Positions 43,003 to 52,346 of a stretch of 64,000 bases of DNA are shown piece after piece. A program made the position numbers and the translations under genes. Numbering within the stretch: the stretch's first letter is position 1; the number at the start of each line of letters is the position of its first letter. The notes under the pieces are model-generated. The model saw only the letters and a program-made list of their open reading frames with translations, did no database searches and had not been told where the DNA came from. Location: assembly GCF_019396325.1 (NCBI RefSeq), contig NZ_JAHKRO010000025.1, forward strand, positions 24,432-88,431, in the 5' to 3' direction. The stretch comes from Nonomuraea ceibae. Lineage in GTDB: Bacteria > Actinomycetota > Actinomycetes > Streptosporangiales > Streptosporangiaceae.

Positions 43003-44355
43003 TCACCCCAGCCGGCTGTCGGTGCCGCGCGGCCCCTGCCGGACGGCCTCGGCATTGAGCGTCGGCTGCCAGTCGAAGACGTAGCCGTTCTCCATCGACC
43101 CGATGACGACCTCGGCCCCGGCGGTGGCGCCGGCCTTGACCAGCTCCTCCTCCACGCCGAGCCGCTCCAGCCGGTCGGCGAGGTAGCCGACGGCCTCGTC
43201 GTTGGTGAAGTCGGTCTGCCGGATCCACCGCTCGGGCTTCTCGCCGGTGACCTGGAACATGTTCTCGTTGACCCGGCGCACCTTGAACCCGGTGTCGCCG
43301 AGCTGCTTGGGCCTGATGACCAGCCGCGTCGGCTCCTCGACCGGCCTGTTCGCCCGGGCGGCGGCCACCCACTCGCCCATCGCGAACGTGAGCTCGCGCA
43401 GCCCGTCGTGCGTGGCGGCGGACACGGTGAACACGCGCAGCCCCCGCTCCTCGAAGTCGGGGCGCACCAGCTCGGCCAGCTCGCGGGCGTCGGGCACGTC
43501 GGCCTTGTTGAGCACGACCATGCGCGGCCGGCCCTCCAGCTTCCCGTACGCGTGCAGCTCAGCCTCGATGACCTCGTAGTCGGTGACCGGGTCGCGGCCG
43601 GGCTCCATCGTGGCGCAGTCGATGACGTGCACGAGCATGTCGCAGCGTTCGACGTGGCGCAGGAACTCGTGGCCGAGGCCCTTGCCCTCGGAGGCGCCGG
43701 GGATCAGCCCGGGCACGTCCGCGACGGTGAACACAGTCTCCCCCGCGGTCACCACGCCCAGGTTGGGGATCAGCGTGGTGAACGGGTAGTCGGCGATCTT
43801 CGGCTTGGCCGCGCTGAGCGCCGCGATCAGCGACGACTTGCCGGCGCTGGGGAAGCCGACGAGCGCCACGTCGGCGACGCTCTTCAGCTCCAGCATCACG
43901 TCGAGCGCGTCGCCCGGCTCGCCGAGCAGCGCGAACCCGGGCGCCTTGCGCTTGGTGCTGGCCAGCGCCGCGTTGCCGAGGCCGCCGTGGCCGCCCTGCG
44001 CGATCACGTAGCGGGTGCCGGTGCCGACGAGGTCGATGAGCACCTCGCCGGTCGAGGCGTCCTTGACCACGGTGCCGTTGGGCACGGGCAGGATCACGTC
44101 GGCGCCGTTGGCCCCGTCGCGGTTGGAGCCCTGCCCCTGCTTGCCGCTGTCGGCCTTGCGGTGTGGGCGGCGGTGGTAGTCGAGCAGCGTGGCGGTGCTG
44201 GGATCCACTTCCAGGATCACGTCGCCGCCGCGCCCGCCGTTGCCCCCGTCGGGGCCGCCCAGCGGCTTGAACTTCTCCCGGTGGATGGAGGCGCAGCCGT
44301 TTCCTCCGTCACCGGCCCTGACGTGCAGAACCACCTGGTCCACGAAGTCCGGCAT
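43003..44355 (-). CDS. obg: GTPase Obg
   Basis: 450 residues. The Gly-rich Obg fold is 1-158 ([33 protein letters not shown]). The GTPase domain has G1 [11 protein letters not shown]3 DVPGLIPGA and G4 NKAD. The C-terminal OCT domain is residues about 350-430 ([15 protein letters not shown]). It acts in 50S assembly and the stringent and sporulation responses. Follows rpmA after 101 bp containing a hairpin; ATG at 44353-44355. Confidence 0.96.
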   Translation of the reverse strand: MPDFVDQVVLHVRAGDGGNGCASIHREKFKPLGGPDGGNGGRGGDVILEVDPSTATLLDYHRRPHRKADSGKQGQGSNRDGANGADVILPVPNGTVVKDASTGEVLIDLVGTGTRYVIAQGGHGGLGNAALASTKRKAPGFALLGEPGDALDVMLELKSVADVALVGFPSAGKSSLIAALSAAKPKIADYPFTTLIPNLGVVTAGETVFTVADVPGLIPGASEGKGLGHEFLRHVERCDMLVHVIDCATMEPGRDPVTDYEVIEAELHAYGKLEGRPRMVVLNKADVPDARELAELVRPDFEERGLRVFTVSAATHDGLRELTFAMGEWVAAARANRPVEEPTRLVIRPKQLGDTGFKVRRVNENMFQVTGEKPERWIRQTDFTNDEAVGYLADRLERLGVEEELVKAGATAGAEVVIGSMENGYVFDWQPTLNAEAVRQGPRGTDSRLG

Positions 44356-44402
44356 TCAGCTTCTCCTCCATCAGCCCTCACGGGCGTCTCACAACAGCAA
44401 GA

Positions 44403-44435
44403 AGGGGCGGACCGGAAGACGATCCACCCCTTCGT
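44403..44435 (-). terminator. Hairpin between rpmA and obg
   Basis: Arms GAAGGGGTGGA and TCCGCCCCTTC on the minus strand (one G-U pair) with an 11-nt loop and only a weak T-run after it. May partially end the rplU-rpmA message. Confidence 0.5.
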
Positions 44436-44456
44436 ACAACCCGTGGCGCTGGAGAT

Positions 44457-44714
44457 TTACTCCGCGACCGGGACGATGCTCACCGCGCGGCGACCGCGCT
44501 TGGTGCCGAACTGCACGTGGCCCGCGGCCAGCGCGAACAGCGTGTCATCGCCACCGCGGCCGACGTTGTCGCCGGGGTGGAAGTGGGTGCCACGCTGACG
44601 GACGATGATCTCGCCCGCGTTGACCAGCTGGCCGCCGAAGCGCTTGACGCCCAGGCGCTGAGCGTTGGAGTCGCGGCCGTTCCGGGTGGACGACGCGCCC
44701 TTCTTGTGTGCCAT
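44457..44714 (-). CDS. rpmA: 50S ribosomal protein L27
   Basis: 85 residues beginning [20 protein letters not shown], the universal L27 N-terminus that reaches the peptidyl-transferase centre, then [20 protein letters not shown]. There is no N-terminal Firmicutes-type extension. 15 nt after rplU. Confidence 0.98.
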   Translation of the reverse strand: MAHKKGASSTRNGRDSNAQRLGVKRFGGQLVNAGEIIVRQRGTHFHPGDNVGRGGDDTLFALAAGHVQFGTKRGRRAVSIVPVAE

Positions 44715-44729
44715 CTCTCAAACTCCCGA

Positions 44730-45032
44730 TCAGGCCTGGTCGATACCGGTGATCTTCACCTGGGTGTACCGCTGGCGGTGACCCTGGCGCTTCTTGTAAC
44801 CGGTCTTGTTCTTGTACTTGAGGATGCGGATCTTGGGGCCCTTGGTCTCACCGAGAATCTCGGCGCTGACCGTGAACTTGCCCGCCTCCGTGGTCACATC
44901 GCCGTCGTTGACGACGAGCACCGTCGGCAGCGAAACCGAAGAGCCGACCTCGCCGGCGACCTTGTCCACCTCGAGGACGTCACCGACGGAGACCTTCTGC
45001 TGCCTGCCGCCGCAACGAACGATCGCGTACAC
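44730..45032 (-). CDS. rplU: 50S ribosomal protein L21
   Basis: 100 residues: [20 protein letters not shown] at the start and [20 protein letters not shown] at the end, as in all L21 proteins. Binds 23S rRNA with L20. GTG at 45030-45032. First gene of rplU-rpmA(-obg). A hairpin 40 bp upstream may be the end of the rne message or a leader. Confidence 0.97.
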   Translation of the reverse strand: MYAIVRCGGRQQKVSVGDVLEVDKVAGEVGSSVSLPTVLVVNDGDVTTEAGKFTVSAEILGETKGPKIRILKYKNKTGYKKRQGHRQRYTQVKITGIDQA

Positions 45033-45070
45033 CGCGGAACCCTTCTACTGACTCACTGTTGCGATCCCTC

Positions 45071-45092
45071 GGCCATCCCGTGCGGGATGGCC
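45071..45092 (-). terminator. Perfect hairpin between rne and rplU
   Basis: GGCCATCCCG and CGGGATGGCC around a 2-nt loop, 157 nt after the rne stop and 38 nt before rplU. The downstream run is not T-rich. Terminator of rne or an L21 leader; undecided. Confidence 0.5.
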
Positions 45093-45248
45093 GCTGACTC
45101 CGAATGCTGCGCCCGTCATTCGGCTCATCCGGAACCGACGAACCGGGGGGCGCGCCAACAGGGCACGTCACCTGACGCACCGGTTGACTAGAGTACCGGA
45201 TGACCGGGGCCCTAGGCGAACCGGACGATTCATCGGAAGCCCACCGAA

Positions 45249-48155
45249 CTAGTCGGCGGACTTGGCTCGGCGAGAGCGTCGCCGCCCCCTGCCGGAAGTC
45301 TGTCCTGCCTGGTCGTCCTCGGACGGGACGTCTTCAAGCGCACCGGTCACGGTATCACGACCGGAGGAGTCCTTGGCCGCGGACACCTTGTCCGAGACCG
45401 CCTTCTCCACCGCCATCTTGCCCTGGGTGCCCCGCGGCTCGGACCTGCTCTCCACCGGCTCCGTGGAGACGATGAGGCCACGCCCGTTGCAGCAGTCGCA
45501 CGGGGTCGAGAACGCCTCCAGGAGGCCCTGACCGACCCGCTTACGCGTCATCTGGACCAGGCCCAGCGACGTCACCTCGGCCACCTGGTGCTTGGTCCTG
45601 TCGCGCGCCAGGCACTCCAACATCCGCCGCAGCACCAGGTCCCGGTTGGACTCCAGCACCATGTCGATGAAGTCGATGACGATGATGCCGCCGATGTCAC
45701 GCAGCCTGAGCTGGCGGACGATCTCCTCGGCCGCCTCCAGGTTGTTGCGCGTGACCGTCTCCTCCAGGTTGCCGCCCTGGCCGGTGAACTTGCCGGTGTT
45801 GACGTCGACGACGGTCATCGCCTCGGTCCGGTCGATCACCAGGGAGCCGCCGCTGGGCAGCCACACCTTGCGCTCCATCGCCTTGCCGAGCTGCTCGTCG
45901 ATCCGGTACGACTCGAACACGTCGCCCTGGCCGGGGTCCCACTTCGACAGCCGCTCGCCCAGGTGCGGCGCGACGTACTTGACGTACTCGTCGACCGTCT
46001 CCCACGCCTCGTCACCCTGGACGACCAGCGAGGTGAAGTCCTCGTTGAAGACGTCACGCACCACCCGGATGGTCAGGTCGGGCTCGGCCGAGAGCAGCTC
46101 GGGCGGGCTGGCCGACTTGGCCTTCTTGCGGATGTTCTCCCACTGGGCCGACAGGCGGGCCACGTCGCGGGCGAGCTCCTCCTCCGAGGCGCCCTCCGCG
46201 GCGGTGCGCACGATCACGCCGGCGTTCTCCGGCATGACCTTCTTCAGGATGCTCTTGAGGCGGGTGCGCTCCTTGTCGGGCAGCTTGCGGCTGATGCCGG
46301 TCATCGACCCATCCGGCACGTACACCAGGTAGCGGCCGGGAAGACTGATTTGCGACGTCAGGCGGGCGCCCTTGTGGCCGATCGGGTCCTTGGTGACCTG
46401 CACCAGCACCGACTGGCCGGACTTCAGCGCCGACTCGATCCGCTTCGGCTGGCCCTCCAGCCCGGCGGTGTCGAAATTCACCTCGCCCGCGTACAGCACG
46501 GCGTTGCGGCCCTTGCCGATGTCGACGAACGCGGCCTCCATCGACGGCAGCACGTTCTGCACCTTGCCGAGGTAGACGTTGCCGACGTAGGACTGGCTGG
46601 CCTCGCGGTTGACGTAGTGCTCGACGAGGACGCCGTCCTCCAGCACCGCGATCTGCGTGCGGTCGCCCTGGCGGCGCACCACCATCATCCGGTCGACGGA
46701 CTCGCGGCGGGCCAGGAACTCCGACTCGGTGATGATCGGCGGGCGCCTGCGGCCCAGCTCGCGGCCCTCGCGGCGGCGCTGCTTCTTGGCCTCCAGCCGG
46801 GTGGAGCCGCGGACGCTCTGCACGCCGTCGGCGGAGGTGTCGTGCGCGGCCGAGCGGCCCGAGCGGGGCGCGCGGATGCGCACCACCGTGTTGGGCGGGT
46901 CGTCGGGCGTGGTCTCGCCGCCCTCGTCGTCGGTGCCCCTGCGGCGGCGGCGACGGCGGCGGCGCGAGCTGGAGGCCTCCTCCTGGGGCTCCTCGCCCTG
47001 CTCCTCGTCGCCTTCGTCCTCGCCCTCGTCACCCTCGTCGGACTCGTCGCGCTCGCGGGACTTGCCGCGCCCGCGGCCGCCCCTGCGGCGGCGGCGACGG
47101 CGACCGGCGCCCTCTTCCTCCTCCTGCTCGTCGGAGGTGTCGTCGCCCTCGTCCTCGGCGGTGATCTCGTCCTCGGCCTCGTCCTCGCTCACCTCGACGG
47201 CGGGCTGGGGCTGGGGCTCCGGCCGCACCGGCTTGGCCTGCGACGGGTCGGGCGCCTGGAACAGCGGCGCGAAGATCGCGGCGGGCCGCTGGAACGCGGT
47301 GCCGGGCTGGTCCTCGCGGCGCACCGTCAGCCCGAACGGGTCGGCCAGCAGGCTCGGCCGGTCCTCCTCGTCCAGGTCCTCGCCGGCGGGCTCGTCGTCG
47401 AGGGGCTCGTCCTCGGGCAGAATCTCCAGAATGTCGTCATCCGCGCGCTCGACCGGCGCCTCGGCCGCCTCGACGGCCTCGACGGGCTCCGCGACGGCCT
47501 CGGCGGGGGCGGTCGCGACGGTCTCCTCGGGCTCGGCCTTCTTGCGGGTGCGGCGGCGCTTGACGGGCGCCTCCGCGGCCTCGGGGGCCGCCTCCGGCGT
47601 CACGGCGGCAGCGGCGGTCTCGGGGACCGCCACGGCACTCTCCGCGCCCGCCACGGCACCCTCAGGAGCCGTCACGGCACCCTCGGCGGCGCCCTCGGCA
47701 CCGTCCGCAGCCGCCTCGGCGGCCTTCTTGGTCGTACGGCGGCGCGTCGTGGTGGCGGTCGACCGGGTCCGCGTCGCCCTCTTGGGCTTGACCGCCTCCT
47801 CGGCGGCCTGCGCGTCCTGCCCGGCCGGCTCCTCGACGGCCTGGGCCACGGCGGCCTCGACCGGGCTCGTCACCTCGGCCGTGGCCGGCCGCGCGGCGAT
47901 GAGGTCTTCCGGCCGTCCGGCGGCGCGCTGCGCGGCGGTGCTCGGAAGGGGACGCCCTTCCGCCACCGACGGGGCCGCCTGGGCGGCGACCACGGTGATG
48001 GGTCCGGTGGTCGGCGCGGCGGCCGGCGTCTCGGGAAGCTCGGGCGGCGGCCCGGCCGGGCGGCTGGCCGCGCGGCGCTTGGTCACCTTGGTCTGTTCTG
48101 TTGTCTCCCCGTCGGGGCCCTGGACCCCGGCGTTGGGCTCGTTCTCGTCGAGCAT
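45249..48155 (-). CDS. rne: Ribonuclease E/G
   Basis: 968 residues. The first 480 are low complexity: Ala/Pro/Glu-rich with long acidic (EDEITAEDEGDDTSDEQEEE) and Arg-rich runs, probably the RNA- and partner-binding scaffold placed N-terminally as in actinobacteria. The catalytic part follows: S1 domain VNREASQSYVGNVYLGKVQN, 5'-sensor/RNase H region, DNase I-like site VDVNTGKFTGQGG and IIVIDFIDM with metal-binding Asp, then the zinc-link CDCCNGRG. ATG at 48153-48155. It cleaves single-stranded RNA for mRNA decay and rRNA/tRNA maturation. Confidence 0.95.
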   Translation of the reverse strand: MLDENEPNAGVQGPDGETTEQTKVTKRRAASRPAGPPPELPETPAAAPTTGPITVVAAQAAPSVAEGRPLPSTAAQRAAGRPEDLIAARPATAEVTSPVEAAVAQAVEEPAGQDAQAAEEAVKPKRATRTRSTATTTRRRTTKKAAEAAADGAEGAAEGAVTAPEGAVAGAESAVAVPETAAAAVTPEAAPEAAEAPVKRRRTRKKAEPEETVATAPAEAVAEPVEAVEAAEAPVERADDDILEILPEDEPLDDEPAGEDLDEEDRPSLLADPFGLTVRREDQPGTAFQRPAAIFAPLFQAPDPSQAKPVRPEPQPQPAVEVSEDEAEDEITAEDEGDDTSDEQEEEEGAGRRRRRRRGGRGRGKSRERDESDEGDEGEDEGDEEQGEEPQEEASSSRRRRRRRRRGTDDEGGETTPDDPPNTVVRIRAPRSGRSAAHDTSADGVQSVRGSTRLEAKKQRRREGRELGRRRPPIITESEFLARRESVDRMMVVRRQGDRTQIAVLEDGVLVEHYVNREASQSYVGNVYLGKVQNVLPSMEAAFVDIGKGRNAVLYAGEVNFDTAGLEGQPKRIESALKSGQSVLVQVTKDPIGHKGARLTSQISLPGRYLVYVPDGSMTGISRKLPDKERTRLKSILKKVMPENAGVIVRTAAEGASEEELARDVARLSAQWENIRKKAKSASPPELLSAEPDLTIRVVRDVFNEDFTSLVVQGDEAWETVDEYVKYVAPHLGERLSKWDPGQGDVFESYRIDEQLGKAMERKVWLPSGGSLVIDRTEAMTVVDVNTGKFTGQGGNLEETVTRNNLEAAEEIVRQLRLRDIGGIIVIDFIDMVLESNRDLVLRRMLECLARDRTKHQVAEVTSLGLVQMTRKRVGQGLLEAFSTPCDCCNGRGLIVSTEPVESRSEPRGTQGKMAVEKAVSDKVSAAKDSSGRDTVTGALEDVPSEDDQAGQTSGRGRRRSRRAKSAD

Positions 48156-48290
48156 GCGGGCGCTCTCCCGTCAGCTCCCGGGCGCGTCGCCGCGCCGCGC
48201 AGGAGCTCTCGTGTCTCGTTGTCCGCCACGCCCCCTCGCGGGGGCATGGCGCCAAGTCCTGTCAGCGGCAGCGCCCGGCAGGGCGCTTCC

Positions 48291-49067
48291 TTAACCGGCG
48301 ACGTGCTCACCCGCCGGTCCCGCCTCGCCGCCGCGCGTAGTCTCGCGGTCCAGGTCGAGCGGGTCGGCAAGCGCACCGGTGCGTGCGTCGAGCGGCCCCT
48401 GCGCCAGCCTGGTCACCTCGGGGGGAACCGGCGGCGCGAAGTCGGCCACAAGGCGCAGCCCTGTGAGCACATCGTCGGGTCGAACGGCAGGAGTCATGTG
48501 CCGAACAACCATGCGCAGTATGACACACGACTGTCCGCCCACCTGAGCTGCAGTTCTGTCTGTTCCCTCTGATCCCTGCGAGTCCGGGGCGCTCAGCGCC
48601 GTGAGCCTCAGCACGGCCTCCCGCGCGTCGAAGCGGCGCGGGCCCTTCTTGGTGAGGCGCTCGACCTCCACGGTGCCCGCCGCGAGGAACTTCTCCACCG
48701 CGACTTCGGCGAGCTCGCGGTCGGCACCGGGCAGCCGCACCTCCCACTCGGAGACCTCCAGGCGGTCGGCCAGCGCTCCGGGGGCCGCCTCGACGACGTC
48801 GAGCACGTCGAGACCAGGCGGCAGCGACTCGTCGAGGTCACGTTTGACCTGCTGCGGATCGCACGGCGTCGTGACGCCGATCTCGAGGTATTCGGCCTCG
48901 CTGGCGACGCCGGTCGGCGCCGCTCCCGCGTAGGAGATCTTCGGATGAGGCGAGAAACCCGCGCTGTAGGCCACCGGAATGCCGGCACGGCGGACCGCTC
49001 GTTCGACGGCCCGCGAGATGTCGCGGTGACTGGTGAAGCGCAGGCGTCCGCGCTTGGCGTAGCGCAC
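48291..49067 (-). CDS. TIGR03936/DUF2344 radical-SAM-associated protein
   Basis: At least 258 residues. Family blocks are YAKRGRLRFTSHRDISRAVE, YSAGFSPHPKISYAGAAPTG and EAEYLEIGV. The family always sits beside the TIGR03960 radical SAM gene, as here. The GTG at 49065-49067 is the only canonical start and lacks a Shine-Dalgarno sequence. Homology-like codons (PVPDGPPPAPTAQRLRVRYA) continue upstream to a stop at 49143 without ATG, GTG or TTG. Start therefore uncertain; CTG at 49119-49121 after AAGGACGACAAGG is possible. Function unknown. Confidence 0.85.
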   Translation of the reverse strand: MRYAKRGRLRFTSHRDISRAVERAVRRAGIPVAYSAGFSPHPKISYAGAAPTGVASEAEYLEIGVTTPCDPQQVKRDLDESLPPGLDVLDVVEAAPGALADRLEVSEWEVRLPGADRELAEVAVEKFLAAGTVEVERLTKKGPRRFDAREAVLRLTALSAPDSQGSEGTDRTAAQVGGQSCVILRMVVRHMTPAVRPDDVLTGLRLVADFAPPVPPEVTRLAQGPLDARTGALADPLDLDRETTRGGEAGPAGEHVAG

Positions 49068-49233
49068 GCGAAGGCGCTGCGCCGTCGGCGCGGGCGGGGG
49101 CCCATCGGGAACAGGTTTCAGAGCCTTGTCGTCCTTCCCGTGTCAGAGTTCCTTCATCTCAGGATAAGCCGCCCGGACGCCTGCACGTCTCAGGATCATG
49201 TACGGCATGACACCGGGCGGCCACCGAGCGCGG

Positions 49234-51144
49234 CTAGATCACCGTGAGGGGAAGGAGTTTCTTACCCGTCGGTCCGATTTGAATCTCGGTGCCCATCGTC
49301 GGGCAGACGCCGCAGTCGTAGCAGGGGGTCCAGCGGCAGTCCTCGACCTCGCCGCCGGAGACGGCCTCCTGCCAGTCCTGCCAGAGCCATTCGCGGTCGA
49401 GCCCCGCGTCGAGGTGGTCCCACGGCAGGACCTCGTTCTCCTCGCGCTCGCGCACGGTGTACCAGTCGACGTCGACGCCGGCCTTGGCGGCGGCGGCCAT
49501 CCAGCGCTCGTAGGAGAAGTGCTCGCTCCAGCCGTCGAAGCGCCCGCCGTCCTCCCACACGGCGCGGATGACGGCGCCGACCCGCCGGTCGCCGCGCGAC
49601 AGCAGCCCCTCCACGATGGACGGCTTGCCGTCGTGGTAGCGGTAGCCGATGGCCCGGCCGTACTGCTTGTCGCCGCGCAGCGACTCGCGCAGCGCCTTGA
49701 GCCGCCGGTCGACGGTCTCGTGGTCGGCCTGCCCCGCCCACTGGAACGGGGTGTGCGGCTTGGGCACGAAGCCGCCGATGGACACGGTGCAGCGGATGTC
49801 GCGCGAGCCGGTGGCCTCACGACCGGCCTGGATGACCTTCTTGGCCAGGTCGGCGATGCCGAGCACGTCCTCGTCGGTCTCGGTGGGCAGCCCGCACATG
49901 AAGTAGAGCTTGACCTGCCGCCAGCCCTGGGAGTAGGCGGCGGTGACGGTGCGGATGAGGTCTTCCTCGGTGACCATCTTGTTGATCACCTTGCGCATGC
50001 GCTCGGAGCCGCCCTCGGGCGCGAAGGTGAGCCCGGAGCGCCGCCCGTTGCGGGAGAACTCGTTGGCCAGGTCGATGTTGAAGGCGTCGACCCGGGTCGA
50101 GGGCAGCGACAGCGAGGTGTTGGTGCCCTCGTAGCGGTCGGCCAGGCCCTTGGCCACCTCGCCGATCTCGCTGTGGTCGGCGGACGACAGCGACAGCAGG
50201 CCGACCTCGTTGAAGCCGGACTCCTTGATCCCGTTCTCGACCATCGCGCCGATCGTGGTGATCGACCGCTCGCGCACCGGGCGGGTGATCATGCCCGCCT
50301 GGCAGAAGCGGCAGCCTCGGGTGCAGCCGCGGAAGATCTCCACGCTGAACCGCTCGTGCACGGTCTCGGCCAGCGGGACCAGCGGCTTCTTCGGGTAGGG
50401 CCACTCGTCGAGGTCCATGACCGTGTGCTTGTGCACCCGCCACGGCACGTCGGGACGGTTGGGCGCGACCCGCTTGATGCGGCCGTCGGGGTGGTAGTCG
50501 ACGTCGTAGAACTTGGGCACGTAGACGCCGCCGGACTCGGCCAGCCGCATCAGCAGCTCGTCGCGCCCGCCGGGCCTGCCCTCGGCCTTCCACTCCCGGA
50601 TGACCTCCGAGATGGCGATGGCGATCTGCTCGCCGTCGCCGAGCACGGCCGCGTCCAGGAAGTCGGCGATCGGCTCGGGGTTGAACGCCGCGTGGCCGCC
50701 CGCCAGCACGATCGGGTCGTCGCCGCCCCGGTCGGCGGCGACCAGCGGGATCCCGGCCAGGTCGAGCGCGGTCAGCATGTTGGTGTAGCCGAGCTCGGTG
50801 GAGAACGACAGGCCGAGCACGTCGAAGGCGCGCACCGGCCGGTGGGCGTCGACGGTGAACTGGGGCACGCCCTCGGCGCGCATGAGCGCCTCCAGGTCGG
50901 GCCAGACCGCGTAGGTGCGCTCGGCCAGGGTGCCGGGCAGCTCGTTGAGGATCTCGTAGAGGATCGCGACGCCCTGGTTGGGCAGCCCGACCTCGTACGC
51001 GTCGGGATACATGAGCGCCCAGCGCACGTCGGCGGAGTCCCAGTCCTTCACCGTCGAGTTGAGCTCACCCCCGACATACTGGATCGGCTTCTGCACCTTG
51101 GGCAGCAGCGCTTCCAGGCGGGGAAAAATCGACTCGACAGGCAT
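49234..51144 (-). CDS. TIGR03960-family B12-binding-type radical SAM protein
   Basis: 636 residues. The N-terminal region resembles a cobalamin-binding fold (ALMYPDAYEVGLPNQGVAIL). The radical SAM domain carries the cluster motif FRGCTRGCRFCQAGMITRPV (CxxxCxxC). The C-terminal part ends with CYDCGVCPTMG, four Cys that may bind a further cluster or zinc. ATG at 51142-51144. It is the constant partner of the DUF2344 protein just downstream. The reaction is not established; in many actinobacteria the pair is next to RNase E/G as here. Confidence 0.9.
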   Translation of the reverse strand: MPVESIFPRLEALLPKVQKPIQYVGGELNSTVKDWDSADVRWALMYPDAYEVGLPNQGVAILYEILNELPGTLAERTYAVWPDLEALMRAEGVPQFTVDAHRPVRAFDVLGLSFSTELGYTNMLTALDLAGIPLVAADRGGDDPIVLAGGHAAFNPEPIADFLDAAVLGDGEQIAIAISEVIREWKAEGRPGGRDELLMRLAESGGVYVPKFYDVDYHPDGRIKRVAPNRPDVPWRVHKHTVMDLDEWPYPKKPLVPLAETVHERFSVEIFRGCTRGCRFCQAGMITRPVRERSITTIGAMVENGIKESGFNEVGLLSLSSADHSEIGEVAKGLADRYEGTNTSLSLPSTRVDAFNIDLANEFSRNGRRSGLTFAPEGGSERMRKVINKMVTEEDLIRTVTAAYSQGWRQVKLYFMCGLPTETDEDVLGIADLAKKVIQAGREATGSRDIRCTVSIGGFVPKPHTPFQWAGQADHETVDRRLKALRESLRGDKQYGRAIGYRYHDGKPSIVEGLLSRGDRRVGAVIRAVWEDGGRFDGWSEHFSYERWMAAAAKAGVDVDWYTVREREENEVLPWDHLDAGLDREWLWQDWQEAVSGGEVEDCRWTPCYDCGVCPTMGTEIQIGPTGKKLLPLTVI

Positions 51145-51185
51145 GACACCCAGGGTAGCGAAACCCGTACCGTGGCCGGGACGCC

Positions 51186-52346
51186 CTAGGCGTAGGGGCG
51201 CTGCCGGGAGCGGATCGACAGCAGCATGCCCACGGCGATCAGGTTGGCGAAGGTCGCGGTGCCGCCGTAGGAGACGAACGGCAGCGGCAGGCCGGTGATG
51301 GGCATGATGCCGATCGTCATGCCCACGTTCACGAACGTCTGGAACGCGAACCAGCACACGATCGTGCCCGCGACCAGCGTGCCGAACCGGTCCTCGCACT
51401 GCCGGGCGATCTTCAGGCCGCGCAGCAGCACGACGCCGAGCAGCAGCACGACCGTGACCGAGCCGAGGAAGCCGAACTCCTCGCCCGCCACGGTGAAGAT
51501 GAAGTCGGTGTGCTGTTCCGGCACGAACCTGCCGGTGGTCTGCCCGCCCCCGAGCAGCCCCTTGCCGAACAGCTGCCCGGAGCCGATCGCGATGAGCGAC
51601 TGGGTGCTGTTGTAGCCGACGCCGCGCGGGTCGACGTTCGGGTCGACGAACGCGGTGAACCGGGCGACCTGGTAGTCCTCCAGCATCTGGAAGTAGAACA
51701 CGCTGAACACCCCGGCCGCGCCGACCAGCGCCAGCAGCGCGATCAGCCGCTTGCGCACCCCGGAGATCACCAGCGCGGAGGCGGTGATGGCGGCGAGCAC
51801 GAGCGCGGTGCCGAGGTCGGGCTGGAGCATGACGAGCACGAGCGTCACCGCGGCGGCGAGCAGGGCGAGCACGATGTCGAGCGGCCTCGGCCGGTCGCGT
51901 CCCTCGGCGGGCTGGGCGAGCAGCATCGCGGTGATGAGCAGCAGCCCGACCTTGGCGAACTCCGACGGCTGCACGGCGAACCCGCCGCCCAGCAGGATCC
52001 ACGAGTGCGAGCCGTTGATCGTGGCGCCGAGCGGCGAGAGCACCAGCCCGAGCCCGATCAGCGAGAGCAGGAACAGCACGGGCGCGTAGGCGCGCACGGC
52101 CCGGTGGTCCACGGAGGCGACCACGCCGCACAGCGCGAGCCCGATCGTCTCGTTGAGCAGGTGTTTCTTGAGCAGCCCGGTGGAGCCGGGCGCCCAGGTG
52201 CGGGTGGACGACCAGACGAGCAGCGTGCCGATCACCGACAGGGCGAGGACGGCCACGAGCAGGACCCCGTCGAGCCGCCACACCGGCGACTCGGCGCCGA
52301 AGGCCCGCCTGGCGAACGAGCGCCGTCCGGGCGCCAGCGCGCTCAT
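51186..52346 (-). CDS. rodA: Peptidoglycan glycosyltransferase RodA (SEDS family)
   Basis: 386 residues, about 10 helices. SEDS marks are LLGGGFAVQPSEFAKVGLLL, MLQPDLGTALVL, GEEFGFLGSVTVVLLL and GIMPITGLPLPFVSYGGTAT. Polymerises lipid II along the side wall together with the PBP2 encoded just upstream. ATG at 52344-52346 overlaps mrdA as ATGA. Last gene of the rod-shape operon. Confidence 0.95.
   Translation of the reverse strand: MSALAPGRRSFARRAFGAESPVWRLDGVLLVAVLALSVIGTLLVWSSTRTWAPGSTGLLKKHLLNETIGLALCGVVASVDHRAVRAYAPVLFLLSLIGLGLVLSPLGATINGSHSWILLGGGFAVQPSEFAKVGLLLITAMLLAQPAEGRDRPRPLDIVLALLAAAVTLVLVMLQPDLGTALVLAAITASALVISGVRKRLIALLALVGAAGVFSVFYFQMLEDYQVARFTAFVDPNVDPRGVGYNSTQSLIAIGSGQLFGKGLLGGGQTTGRFVPEQHTDFIFTVAGEEFGFLGSVTVVLLLGVVLLRGLKIARQCEDRFGTLVAGTIVCWFAFQTFVNVGMTIGIMPITGLPLPFVSYGGTATFANLIAVGMLLSIRSRQRPYA

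Noticed and set aside
40146..43058. 970-codon plus-strand open frame over proA-proB
   Set aside because: Third-position GC keeps the antisense frame open. The minus strand encodes complete, recognisable ProA and ProB.
45588..48572. 994-codon plus-strand open frame over rne
   Set aside because: Shadow of the repetitive Glu/Arg region of RNase E; no family features.
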